IMG/VR virus record: IMGVR_UViG_3300017788_000110
Location: 1 to 30,840 of that record
From: a virus
Strand: one strand, 5' to 3'
DNA: 30,840 bases
Each line of letters begins with the position of its first letter. The first letter of the stretch is position 1. The position numbers and the translations under genes are program-made. Shown piece by piece: positions 16,601 through 25,392 of the stretch. The notes under the pieces were generated by a model. It was not told where the DNA came from, ran no database searches, and worked only from the letters and a program-made list of their open reading frames with translations.

Positions 16601-17080
16601 TCATCAACAGTCATAGGTAGTGGTGGTGAGGTATTTGATACAGTTGCAAATGTTGGCGATATGATTATAATTAATTCGTCTGATACGAATCGATTCTTCG
16701 TCAAGACAATTACTTCAATCGCTAATAATAATTCTCTAAATATTGAAAGTTCTTGTACGATTATTGGAGAAGGAAGATTGCACATTTCAACAGGAAATGC
16801 GAGTGTTGTTATCAAAGGAAATACAAACGCTGTCTCTAGTTTCTTAGATACATCCGACAAAATTCGACTTAACATTGATGGAACTTTACTTGTCAAGACA
16901 ATTAATGTAATATTCGGAAATGTGGTGACTCTTAATAGCAGTACTGGTATTACAAATACAACTAACCTTACAATTGATACTACAAGCGAAACTAACTACG
17001 GAAAACAAATAGCCCCAGCTTTGGTCTATGAGATTATCCCTCAGTATAGTAATGTTGATTATGAGATTATAAGAACTTGA
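13649..17080 (+). CDS. 7: gp7 baseplate wedge initiator
   Basis: gp7 starts wedge assembly and spans it; its N-terminus is related to P2 gpI. 1143 aa against 1032 in T4. N-terminal part: FIESQLPEFIRSDYPVFVEFLEKYYEFLEQPGNP, LSTERIIKSARDFYNKKGTPDSFKFLFRILYNK, FPKLQIFKASDGKW, all typical of aquatic T4-like gp7. The long middle (about 270-860) is beta-rich with several Gly-Gly-x-Gly-Tyr modules (VKGGYGF, TGGGGYEDD, NGGTGYANND, NRGEGYVYPP). A VIYQG module lies near 795. The segment near 890-960 (FLNGLIRYNGFYLNSDGHLSSDQHFQDSRKFHNYSYSLYSEESYDTYKKTV) is the strongly conserved gp7-type region with DGHLSSD and FHNYSY. The C-terminal part is beta-rich again. No start ambiguity: the ATG follows the gp6 stop after one base. 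Confidence 0.9.
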   Translation: MSSLNRVSTFIESQLPEFIRSDYPVFVEFLEKYYEFLEQPGNPIYELKRFSDNYDIDLTRESLLKYFRTKILPSFPEESELSTERIIKSARDFYNKKGTPDSFKFLFRILYNKDLEIYFPKLQIFKASDGKWVQPQAFRLTSSIGNQSVNLNLLKGLKGVGSVSKATCIIERAYKTIDLATNNEIYEVYVSSITRVFNNNEFLEVQYVDENGNSQVFRETIIGSLSNIRINPRRRGKRYYTGDPVVISGGQNLNSLTRQKAVATVGNVTVSTLESVTVVKGGYGFRTSPNTIIDIITKNPYTGLFDGTGNGAGGNAVVSGLDTSVAKTIKVTYSSDGLSLKADTPLYASDMDFANSAFTTLFYANAAGSTQTTVNLSSRPSVNTTNDYYNNYVIKVVEGTGSNGLQSKINTVVISDYYGSNGMAVINTFTSIVGTVNVSGVTVTANLSEINKANFTAGSPGFYNYLTSGKNIEVNGETRTIDTVTNADHLTVTSAFSAPAYNKKLNANSTLSTTLDATSYLQLTTSLDSRIGGALSFESFNLYPIVTTSVVTGGGGYEDDLSFDVLSLYESDLSSLGFVNINPGDFNAYNTINASFRLSSDFSSADDYYVGRRIKIENHFRKIVDYDGATRTVFLERPFETNITSSNILNKRLQMDNRPLISAMGILGAIEIINGGTGYANNDPIYFYGTGVGAAAQVEAVNISGTITKIKFTNRGEGYVYPPTAVAGGAGTGANLNVILLGDGEELTSTTSARGEIIDFVLSNRGSDYITKPNVSLKIYDLFISGNTTNIAAIKENDVIYQGTPSSKVFTGTVDAVYSNNSILRVFDYSGSPNVANIVITRANATGVYLNVHNTGITISNANINGILYPRQYGNGRAKANAEFLNGLIRYNGFYLNSDGHLSSDQHFQDSRKFHNYSYSLYSEESYDTYKKTVFDTIHPTGTKLLPTHVIPESYSSEPAIVINAHAIVLATNSFIGKCSIEYDSSTVIGSGGEVFDTVANVGDMIIINSSDTNRFFVKTITSIANNNSLNIESSCTIIGEGRLHISTGNASVVIKGNTNAVSSFLDTSDKIRLNIDGTLLVKTINVIFGNVVTLNSSTGITNTTNLTIDTTSETNYGKQIAPALVYEIIPQYSNVDYEIIRT

Positions 17081-17089
17081 GGACCTAAC

Positions 17090-18478
17090 ATGTCATCTTT
17101 ATTTACTCGAAATTTCGGAATTTTAAATGCTCGCGCCTTTGAGCATTACGTTGCATCAGACCTTGCAAAAGTCTATTTGACAATTGGAAGATCGCAGCAG
17201 TGGGCAAACGGTGATGCTGTACCGAATCTTATAGAATCTTCAAATTCGTTTTACAGCATGTGGAATGACATGGTCGCAATGAAGAGAATCACTGCAGCAG
17301 ATATGAATCTTGTAATTCCTCGAGTAGATTGGACTACTGGGACAACTTATGTTGAATATACTCAAGATTTAGATTTATTTGCAAGAGCCAATTCTGCAAA
17401 TATTGCTTATGATAATAAATTCTACGTTCGAAACACAAAAGATCAAATCTTTAAGTGCTTGTTCAACAATTCGAATACATCCTCGACTGTGATGCCTGAG
17501 ATTGATCTTGGCGGTCAATTACCAGAAAATCCATATATTGAAACTTCTGATGGATACAGATGGAAGTATATGTATAAGATCCCACCAGGACTAAAAGAAC
17601 GATTTTTTACCACAAATTATATGCCTGTAGTCGTTGAAACCAACGTTGTCGATAGTGCAGTTGCTGGTAGAATTGATATTATTAAAATCGTAACTGCAGG
17701 TGCGGGGTTCAATGCGAATATTAGTAATAACTTTTTAAATATTGTCACCGTTAATGGTGATGGAACAGGGGCAAATATTCGTGTAAATGCTTACTCCACT
17801 GGCGTTAATGGTGGTAACATAGTTGGTTACACGGTTATTTCTGGTGGAAATAACTATAGTAGGGCAACGATATCTCTTATCGACGAAAATAAAATTGTTG
17901 GCACAGCAAATGCAAACTTAGTAGCCATTATTGGACCTCCAGGCGGTCATGGTTCTAACGTGGCAAGCGAGCTCGGCGCTTCATCTTTAATGATTAGTGT
18001 CGCAATTGAGGGTGATGAAAACGATACCATTCCGACACAAGGCGGTGGGGGAAGTCAGTATAGACAAATCGGTCTTTTAAAAGATCCAAAAGCAACCTCG
18101 AACACTAATGCTCTGGCTTCGGTTTATAGAGCGACAACTAAATATTCCTTAGTCATTCCAACTGGAACGTTTTTGCATCGAGAGAGCGTTTATGTTGGTG
18201 CTAATCTAGCAGCTGCTAATTTAACAGCACTTGCTGATTTCTATGACAGCGTGAATGATATATTGTATGTTAATAATATCATTAATGATGGAACTATTAA
18301 CGTTGCAAATTCATTCTCTATTACAGGCGCAAACTCTGGAGCAACTGCAACAGTGATTGCTTCTGAAAGTCCAGGTTTAAAATTGTATTCTGGAGAATTA
18401 TTGTATATTCAGAATACTACTGCAATTAATCGCGACCCCGAAGAGAACCAGCAATTTAAAATTGTTTTAAAGTTTTAG
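17090..18478 (+). CDS. 8: gp8 baseplate wedge protein
   Basis: gp8 dimer, peripheral wedge part contacting gp7 and gp10 in T4. 462 aa against 334 in T4. Marks: KVYLTIGRSQQW, DMVAMKRITAADMNLVIPRVDWTTGTTYVEY, NKFYVRNTKDQIFKCLFNN, ETSDGYRWKYMYKIPPGLKERFFT, YRQIGLLKDPK, and the ending LYSGELLYIQNTTAINRDPEENQQFKIVLKF in outline, all typical. The excess length is a G-rich beta module at about 198-280 (VTAGAGFNANI.., VNGDGTGANIRV, VISGGNNYSRATISL) and a VYVGANLAAANLTALADFYD module near 365. Coupled to gp7 with a 9-base gap and preceded by GAGGACC as a ribosome site. Confidence 0.92.
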   Translation: MSSLFTRNFGILNARAFEHYVASDLAKVYLTIGRSQQWANGDAVPNLIESSNSFYSMWNDMVAMKRITAADMNLVIPRVDWTTGTTYVEYTQDLDLFARANSANIAYDNKFYVRNTKDQIFKCLFNNSNTSSTVMPEIDLGGQLPENPYIETSDGYRWKYMYKIPPGLKERFFTTNYMPVVVETNVVDSAVAGRIDIIKIVTAGAGFNANISNNFLNIVTVNGDGTGANIRVNAYSTGVNGGNIVGYTVISGGNNYSRATISLIDENKIVGTANANLVAIIGPPGGHGSNVASELGASSLMISVAIEGDENDTIPTQGGGGSQYRQIGLLKDPKATSNTNALASVYRATTKYSLVIPTGTFLHRESVYVGANLAAANLTALADFYDSVNDILYVNNIINDGTINVANSFSITGANSGATATVIASESPGLKLYSGELLYIQNTTAINRDPEENQQFKIVLKF

Positions 18479-18489
18479 GAATATAACTC

Positions 18490-21400
18490 ATGGCAACAGA
18501 TTTTAATGTAGAACCATTTTACGACGACTTCCAAGCCTCCAATGGAGCCAAGGAAGAAAACTACATGCGTATTCTATTCCGACCTGGTTATGCAGTTCAG
18601 GCTCGTGAACTAACGCAAATTCAAAGTATAATTCAGAATCAAATTAAGCAGTTCGGTGATCATATCTTTCAAAATGGATCTCCAGTTTTCGGCGGTCAGA
18701 TCACTTATGATTTAAATGTGCCATATATTAAGTTACAAACTACTTATAACGGAGCTGACGTTGATGTTGAAGACTTTGCTGATGCAGTAGTCCGTAACGT
18801 CTCTGGAACTGCAAAAATCCGCGCAAGAGTTGTAGCGTCTGACGATACTTTAACTTATCCAACTCTCATGTTAAAGTATTTAAGAGGAACAAAATTCTCA
18901 GATAATGAAGTTATTTCAAATGCAGAATCTGGCGGAACGGAAGCAAAATTATTAGCTGCAGCAGCAACTGGATTTGGATCTGTCGCGTCTATTCAGCCTG
19001 GAGTTTTCTATGTTGATGGATTCTTTGTTCAGGTTGCAGAACAATCGATTGTGCTTGATGCATATGGGAGCACACCATCTTATAAGGTTGGATTGCAGAT
19101 TGTTGAAAAGATTGTTGATGAAAGTGCAGACGCAAATCTTCTTGATCCAGCACAGGCTTCATTCAACTATCAAGCTCCTGGTGCTCATCGTTATCAATTC
19201 AATCTTGAGTTGACAAAACGTACTATTAATTCAGCAGACGACACCAAGTTCTTTGAACTTCTTCGTATTGAAAATGGCGTAATCACGAAACAAGTTAAGT
19301 ATCCATTTTATTCTGAACTTGAGAAGACTCTTGCTCGCCGAACCTATGACGAATCTGGAGACTACACAGTAACTCCATTCAAACTCTCGCTAGAAGCAAA
19401 CACTGCTAATTCAACCAACTTTATCGCTATCGTTGAACCTGGAAAGGCATATGTTAAGGGATTTGAATATGAATCAATCGGTCCACAAAGAATTGAAGGA
19501 CCAAAGGCAAGAACAAAACAGACTTCAACAGATTTTGATTTGTCTCTAGAGTATGGTAATTATTTGTATGCAAATTCTGTTGTTGGCTCTGCAAATGGAT
19601 TTGCAAATACTGCAAGTCTAACTACACTCGAATTGCATTGTGTCCCAAAGAATAGTATTAACACAACAAATTCTATTACATACAATGCAACTTATATGGG
19701 TAATGCAAAACTTAAACATATTACTCGTAATTCAGGAGCAGAGTATATCATCTATTTGAGCGATGTGGCTCTTGAATCAAATACTGTAACAGCGGGTTCT
19801 ACAGGCGCAAATACTCTAGCCATTAATTTCCCTGTAAACTATTCAAATCTCGCAGATGCTTATGCTAACGTTTCTGTTAGAGTAACTTCTGGTTCTTCTG
19901 CAGGCGATGTGCGTAAAATTGTTTCATATAACCCATCAACGAGAGTTGGCGTGGTTGATCTACCGTTCACAGGTTTGATTGGAGCTGGACAAACTTTTGC
20001 ATTGCTTTACAGCACTAAAGATATTGATTCTCTTGTTGATGTAATTTCAACTAAAACTGCATTTAATGTTTCTATGAATGTTTCAAATAACAGTAAAGAT
20101 ACTGCAGGTGGAACAATCGTATATGACTCAAATCGCAGAACATTAATCTTTAAACTACCAGAGGCGCAAATTGCTAATGGAACAATCGATAATGCAGATT
20201 ATGTTACGAATCGATTCTTCGCATCACAATCATTCAACGCCAGTGGTATCCTATCATTACCATTAACAAATAATGAAGTTCTTGATTATGGATCAGATGG
20301 CAGCACCTTATCTTCTGCACTCGTCAGTCAAAATTTTATTATTGTGGTTAGAAGCATTGGTACAGCAAGTGGTGCGAGCGTCGGCGATATTATTACTCCA
20401 ACGAGTATTACACGCACTTCAAGCACTGGTCTTACAATTAATTCTGGTTTAGGTGGATCTTTCACTGCTGACATTTATGTTCGTGTGAAGATGGACAATT
20501 CAGAAGATTATAATCGTCGCCTAAAGGTTGTAAAAGGAAACGTTGCAAATACAACTCTAACTGCTACTGCAAATTACACAGGTGGTCAAGCAACATCAGT
20601 GAGCGGGTGTACTAGTATTTACATTGACTCTGCTAATGGTAGAGTTTGGTACACGGATACATCAATCATTAATAAAACACCAGGTGGTAATACATCATTG
20701 TTTATTCCTGATGTTTATAGATTGGTTAAAGTTTATGATTCTGGTAGTGTTTCATATGCTCCAAATTCTACGAATGTGATTGACGTAACTCAAAGTTTTT
20801 ACTTAGATCCAGGTCAAACGTCAGAATACTACGATCACTCAAAACTTGTTCTAAAGGCTGGTAGAAATCCGCCAAGAGGACAAACAGTCGTGATTTTGGA
20901 ATACTACGATCATTCCACAACTGCTGGATATTTTAACGTTGACTCATATCCTTCGACACAATATGATAATGGTGAGATTCCAGTGTTTAAATCAAATGAT
21001 AAAACAAGTTTCCCATTACGCGATTGTATTGATTTTAGACCAACGAGAACACTAGGTACAACTGCAAATACATTCTTTGGTGCTCGCATTCCACTTCCAT
21101 ATGAATCTATGGAAATGTCATATGAATATTATGTGCCAAGAAAAGATAAAATTGTTGTCACTTCTTCAAAAGAATTAAAACTCATAAGTGGTATTGCAGA
21201 TAAAAATCCAAAATATCCAGCAGATCTATCTGATGCAATGACGTTGTTTACGTTAGATATTCCTGCATATACAAATTCTGCAAAAGATATTACCGTAAAG
21301 GCGATGGATCATCGTCGTTACACAATGCGTGATATTGGTAAACTTGAGCAAAGAATTAAGAATGTTGAATATTACTCTGCATTGTCTTTGGCAGAAACAA

Positions 21401-22404
21401 AGGCAAAGGATTCTACTCTATTCTACGAAGATAATGCCACACAGAAAGAAAAATATGGCATTCTTGTAGATAATTTCAGTGGATTCGCAGTCGGTGACAC
21501 ATCAAGTCCAGACTTCAAGTGTTCAATTGAAAACGGTGCGTTGAAGCCATATGGCAAAACAACTAATATTAATTTAGTTCCATATGATAAATCATATACG
21601 AAGCCTGATGATCCTACGCACTCAAGAAAAACAATGTGGTCTATTCCTTCTAGTGAGATGATCATAAACAATCAAACTTCTGCTACAAAAAATACTGCAG
21701 TTATTCCGCCAGTATTGGCTGCGAAGTTTGATGGTTGGTTAACATTGGTGCCGTCTTCTGATAATTACTTCTCTGTCACAATACCGCCAGTTGTAATTTC
21801 ACCAACAGTGGTGATACCAACACCACCGCCTGTTGCGCCAGAAGTAATCTACTATACACCTCCAATTCCACCTGCAGTGGAGGTGCCAGTCACACCACCA
21901 GCTCCTCCTCCTCCGCCACCACCTGTGGCGCAGGCACCGATTGAGCCTGTGATTCCGCCACCCCCACCTTATGTACCTCCGCCATTTGTTCCACCTCCAC
22001 CTCCAGTGTATGTGGCACCACCACCTGTGGTTGTGCCAGAACCATTTTATCCACAGATTATTATGCAACCTATGCCATATCCAGACCCTGCAGAAGTTGG
22101 TGAGTTTTTGGTCATACCATCACCACCAGTGCCTGCATCACCACCACCAATTCCGCCACCAATTAATTTTGGTTTGACATTGGGTGGTGCGTTAACAATT
22201 AATTATGCAGAGATTTTCCCACCACCAGCGATTGAAATTCCACCTGATGTTGTGGGCACTGCACCAGAAGTCACCGTTGTTGATACTTGGTACAATGCTC
22301 CATCATACACACCAGAATTCTTGGCAACGCCAAGCGACACTGGAACGAGTGGCGGTGGTGGAGGAGACTTTGAATTTGAGATGTTCAGCACAGAACTGAA
22401 CTAA
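18490..22404 (+). CDS. Large tail structural protein, DUF4815 family, with proline-rich C-terminus
   Basis: 1304 aa. The N-terminus FYDDFQASNGAKEENYMRILFRPGYAVQARELTQIQSIIQNQIKQFGDHIFQNGSPVFGG is the hallmark of DUF4815 proteins, large virion components of aquatic T4-like phages encoded after gp8, where T4 has genes 9-12. A central region with PGVFYVDGFFVQV and EPGKAYVKGFEYE follows, then FPLRDCIDFRPTR and a helical MRDIGKLEQRIKNVEYYSALSLAE stretch (about 945-985). Residues about 1095-1255 are strongly proline-rich (PPPPP tracts, PPFVPP, PPVYVAPPP) and probably extended. The end has GGGGG and FEFEMF. Role: probably baseplate-peripheral or fibre-attachment, by position; not proven. AT-rich spacer of 11 bases after gp8. 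Confidence 0.88.
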   Translation: MATDFNVEPFYDDFQASNGAKEENYMRILFRPGYAVQARELTQIQSIIQNQIKQFGDHIFQNGSPVFGGQITYDLNVPYIKLQTTYNGADVDVEDFADAVVRNVSGTAKIRARVVASDDTLTYPTLMLKYLRGTKFSDNEVISNAESGGTEAKLLAAAATGFGSVASIQPGVFYVDGFFVQVAEQSIVLDAYGSTPSYKVGLQIVEKIVDESADANLLDPAQASFNYQAPGAHRYQFNLELTKRTINSADDTKFFELLRIENGVITKQVKYPFYSELEKTLARRTYDESGDYTVTPFKLSLEANTANSTNFIAIVEPGKAYVKGFEYESIGPQRIEGPKARTKQTSTDFDLSLEYGNYLYANSVVGSANGFANTASLTTLELHCVPKNSINTTNSITYNATYMGNAKLKHITRNSGAEYIIYLSDVALESNTVTAGSTGANTLAINFPVNYSNLADAYANVSVRVTSGSSAGDVRKIVSYNPSTRVGVVDLPFTGLIGAGQTFALLYSTKDIDSLVDVISTKTAFNVSMNVSNNSKDTAGGTIVYDSNRRTLIFKLPEAQIANGTIDNADYVTNRFFASQSFNASGILSLPLTNNEVLDYGSDGSTLSSALVSQNFIIVVRSIGTASGASVGDIITPTSITRTSSTGLTINSGLGGSFTADIYVRVKMDNSEDYNRRLKVVKGNVANTTLTATANYTGGQATSVSGCTSIYIDSANGRVWYTDTSIINKTPGGNTSLFIPDVYRLVKVYDSGSVSYAPNSTNVIDVTQSFYLDPGQTSEYYDHSKLVLKAGRNPPRGQTVVILEYYDHSTTAGYFNVDSYPSTQYDNGEIPVFKSNDKTSFPLRDCIDFRPTRTLGTTANTFFGARIPLPYESMEMSYEYYVPRKDKIVVTSSKELKLISGIADKNPKYPADLSDAMTLFTLDIPAYTNSAKDITVKAMDHRRYTMRDIGKLEQRIKNVEYYSALSLAETKAKDSTLFYEDNATQKEKYGILVDNFSGFAVGDTSSPDFKCSIENGALKPYGKTTNINLVPYDKSYTKPDDPTHSRKTMWSIPSSEMIINNQTSATKNTAVIPPVLAAKFDGWLTLVPSSDNYFSVTIPPVVISPTVVIPTPPPVAPEVIYYTPPIPPAVEVPVTPPAPPPPPPPVAQAPIEPVIPPPPPYVPPPFVPPPPPVYVAPPPVVVPEPFYPQIIMQPMPYPDPAEVGEFLVIPSPPVPASPPPIPPPINFGLTLGGALTINYAEIFPPPAIEIPPDVVGTAPEVTVVDTWYNAPSYTPEFLATPSDTGTSGGGGGDFEFEMFSTELN

Positions 22405-22425
22405 TATAAACGAGGAAATGATGCT

Positions 22426-25164
22426 ATGCCAGAATCAATAGATCAATATTTTAAAAATTCATTGAGCGATGATGCTACGAGAAAAGTACAATTCACTCGT
22501 TTTATGCGTTCTCAAGAAATTTCTTTTTATGGGCGAGGATTATGTCCAGATAAAAAAGCAAATGTATTTTTTGATAAGATCGACGTTAAACCATTTACAC
22601 AAAAATCAAATCGTTTAACTGTTACAAATGTCTCGTCGCCTGAGGGATATACATCATTTTGGAATGATGAGCCAATTATCAACGCAACAACAAATGCTTT
22701 CGCGAAGGTGATCTTTTCTTCTGGTAATTTAGTTTATTTAAATGAAAACTTTATCAATGTAAATGTTGCTCCATTTGCCGCCAACACTCTCTCATCTACG
22801 ACAGTCGTTGAACAAGATGTCGTGTATCAAACAGCATCTGATACTGTTGCAGGACAAATTACTTTTGCTGGAATTGTTGAACGCTATCAAAATACAAGCA
22901 CCTCTCATGCTTATATGGCTATCAAGCCAATTGACGGATCATTTAGAAAGTTTAGTCCAAACTCAGTCATCTTCTTAAGAGATAATCAAAATATACGTTT
23001 AAATGTAAGTAGCACACAAACAGCTGGAAATGCATTTCCGATTGGATCAAATGTTTATAGTGTTGGATGGAGCGCAGGAAAAACTGCAACAGTTAGTGCT
23101 CACGATCATTACTCTGGTGTTATTTCATATACTGCCGCAAACGACACAAATGTTATTCACGTTTCAGGTAATCTTGCTTCTGCAGTTGGCAACACATTTA
23201 GAATTGCTGCTGGCGCAGGAGTGACAGCACAAAGAACACTTAATGCTGTTTCTGCAAATGGATTTATGATAACATTGAGCGGAAATGTCAGTGTATCTTC
23301 AAATTCAAGATATTCTTATGGTGATCATGAAGTTGATGATTATGGTGCAATCGCTGGCATCTTCCATATTCCAGAAGCAGATGGCGCATTTTTCCCAACA
23401 GGATTATATCCTTTGACAATTACTGATGCAGCCACAAGCACCTCTGAAACTTATACGATGAAGGCATCAAACTATTATAGTGCTGGTCCAAATGCTGGAT
23501 ATGCTAGATTGATGCCAATGCCACCTATTTCTGCAGAAAAACCAGTTGCAGCCCAAGTACAAGATATAACAGTAAATAATCGTAAATTTTATCCACTATC
23601 ACAAACATTCTTTACACCTGCAACACAAAACACTCATTCAGGTGGTGTATCCGCGCAGTTGAATGCTCTGCAGATATCTTCTCTTGATCTTTATTTCTCT
23701 GCAAAACCAACAAGCGGTGATCTAGAACTACCTGTAATGGTCACAATCAACGAATTTGAAAATGGATTGCCGTCTACTAAAATTCTTGCTCAGAGCATGG
23801 TAGAAGCAAGAGATGTAAAAACATCAACAATTCCATTTGCTGATTCTGATTTCACTACGTTTAAATTCTCACCGCCTGTTATCGTTAAGCCATCAAAGGA
23901 ATATGCGATTACAGTAACAACTTCATCACCAGATTATTCTTTATTCGTAGCAGAAATTGGTGGTGATATTCTTGGTACAACCCCCCCAAGAAGAGTTTCA
24001 GAACAGCCATACATTGGTCAGTTCTTCAAAGCGCAAAATGCATCAAATTGGTCGCCTATTCCGAATGAAGACTTGATGTTTAGAGTTCGTTATAATAACT
24101 GGTCTGGATCTACATCAAATAGTATTATCTTTATGACAGATAATATGCTATCGAATATTAATGTTGACTCTTTGCTCATTCACTCGAGTGATTTTAATTT
24201 TAAACCAACTAGTGTTGATTATTATTTTAAATCAACATCTGTTGATGGCACTCAAGACGCTGATTGGAAACGTATTCGCAAAAATCAATTTTACAACTTT
24301 GGTGGCGATTTAGAAACATCTTCAAAAACTGGAACACGCAGAAGAAGAATTTCTGCTGGTAATAATGAATCACTTCTTGTCAAAGTAGATTTGTCAACAT
24401 CTGATTCATATATTTCACCAACTGTTGATATGGAAAGCGTAAGTGCGATTGCAACAGAATATGTTATCAATGATGCGGGTATTTCTGTTGCAGATATTAC
24501 TCTAACAAATCTTGGGCAGCATTCGAATGCAGCAAATATAACTATCACATTCTCTGCCCCAGATCGAATCGATGGTCAAACTGCAAATGCTTATGTTGCT
24601 GCACTTTCTCCAATTACTGGATATACAGGCAATGTTTCAGTTCTTGTTGTTGATAATCCAGGATCTGGCTATTATAAAACACCAACAATTACATTTACAG
24701 AACCAGGAACTGCAATTAATGCAGCTGGTATAGTTGCAGGTGAAGATAAAACCTCTGGTGGAAATTGTAAAGCAAAATATGTTTCCAAAGTCGTTACACT
24801 TGCAGATGGATTTGATGCTGGAGATTTAAGAGTTTATCTAGATTGCAATCGTCCAGTCGGTACAGATATTGCTATGTATTACAAGATTAAATCTGCAGAC
24901 GATAATCAGTCATTTGAAGAAAAGAAATGGCAGTTGATGTATAAAGTCAATGACAATTTCTCTAAAGATCAAAATCAAATTGTGGAATTAGAATATCGAC
25001 CAAGTTTGGATTATAACAAGGCTTCGTATGTTGAAGATGGTATTACTTATCCGCTTGGTGGAAAATTCAAGTATTATGCAATTAAAATTGTCATGACGGC
25101 TGGAAGTTCAGCGATTGTCCCAAGCGTAAGAAATTATAGAGCGATTGCAACACCAGCAGGTTAA
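22426..25164 (+). CDS. Large tail/baseplate structural protein (912 aa), family of aquatic T4-likes
   Basis: It regularly follows the DUF4815 protein in related phages, to my knowledge, without a defined function. Near the N-terminus, FTRFMRSQEISFYGRGLCPDKKANVFFDKIDVKPF is the recognisable family block. Then come beta-rich modules (VVYQTASDTVAGQITFAGIVE; AIAGIFHIPEADGAFFPTGLYPLTITDA), a segment SLDLYFSAKPTSGDLELPVMVTINEFENGLPSTKIL (jelly-roll-like, found in surface-exposed phage proteins), PSKEYAITVTTSSPDYSLFVAEIGGD, a Gly-Ser-Gly-Tyr module (VVDNPGSGYYKTPTITF) near 745, and a C-terminal RVYLDCNRPVGTDIAMYYKIKSADD..WQLM. The ribosome site GAGGAAATG lies before the ATG at 22426. Likely a tail-tip or fibre-base component; this is inferred from position. 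Confidence 0.85.
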   Translation: MPESIDQYFKNSLSDDATRKVQFTRFMRSQEISFYGRGLCPDKKANVFFDKIDVKPFTQKSNRLTVTNVSSPEGYTSFWNDEPIINATTNAFAKVIFSSGNLVYLNENFINVNVAPFAANTLSSTTVVEQDVVYQTASDTVAGQITFAGIVERYQNTSTSHAYMAIKPIDGSFRKFSPNSVIFLRDNQNIRLNVSSTQTAGNAFPIGSNVYSVGWSAGKTATVSAHDHYSGVISYTAANDTNVIHVSGNLASAVGNTFRIAAGAGVTAQRTLNAVSANGFMITLSGNVSVSSNSRYSYGDHEVDDYGAIAGIFHIPEADGAFFPTGLYPLTITDAATSTSETYTMKASNYYSAGPNAGYARLMPMPPISAEKPVAAQVQDITVNNRKFYPLSQTFFTPATQNTHSGGVSAQLNALQISSLDLYFSAKPTSGDLELPVMVTINEFENGLPSTKILAQSMVEARDVKTSTIPFADSDFTTFKFSPPVIVKPSKEYAITVTTSSPDYSLFVAEIGGDILGTTPPRRVSEQPYIGQFFKAQNASNWSPIPNEDLMFRVRYNNWSGSTSNSIIFMTDNMLSNINVDSLLIHSSDFNFKPTSVDYYFKSTSVDGTQDADWKRIRKNQFYNFGGDLETSSKTGTRRRRISAGNNESLLVKVDLSTSDSYISPTVDMESVSAIATEYVINDAGISVADITLTNLGQHSNAANITITFSAPDRIDGQTANAYVAALSPITGYTGNVSVLVVDNPGSGYYKTPTITFTEPGTAINAAGIVAGEDKTSGGNCKAKYVSKVVTLADGFDAGDLRVYLDCNRPVGTDIAMYYKIKSADDNQSFEEKKWQLMYKVNDNFSKDQNQIVELEYRPSLDYNKASYVEDGITYPLGGKFKYYAIKIVMTAGSSAIVPSVRNYRAIATPAG

Positions 25165-25167
25165 TAT

Positions 25168-25392
25168 ATGTTAATTAAGATAAAAGATAATGATGATCTA
25201 GTAAGAGACGGGCGATCACAGGCAATTTTGAATATTAATAAAAAAACTCTTTTAAAAGATCAGATGTTTCAAGAAAAAATGAAAAGAGAACGGGAAATAG
25301 ACACTTCAATAAATAACCTCAAAGAAGAAATTTCCTCTATCAAAGGTGATCTTTCAAAAATTTTAGAAATGCTTTCTAGGGAAAACAAGTAA
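25168..25392 (+). CDS. Small coiled-coil protein next to tail fibres (74 aa)
   Basis: [24 protein letters not shown] is a short beta-type head that I recognise from small conserved proteins of aquatic T4-like phages, which lack a known function. The rest ([39 protein letters not shown]) is a predicted helix with heptad-spaced I/L residues, so a coiled-coil oligomer is likely. It starts four bases after the 912-aa gene and its stop overlaps the start of the S74 fibre (TAATG), which suggests it is made in step with the fibre and may be a fibre connector or assembly factor. That role is inference. Confidence 0.8.
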   Translation: MLIKIKDNDDLVRDGRSQAILNINKKTLLKDQMFQEKMKREREIDTSINNLKEEISSIKGDLSKILEMLSRENK

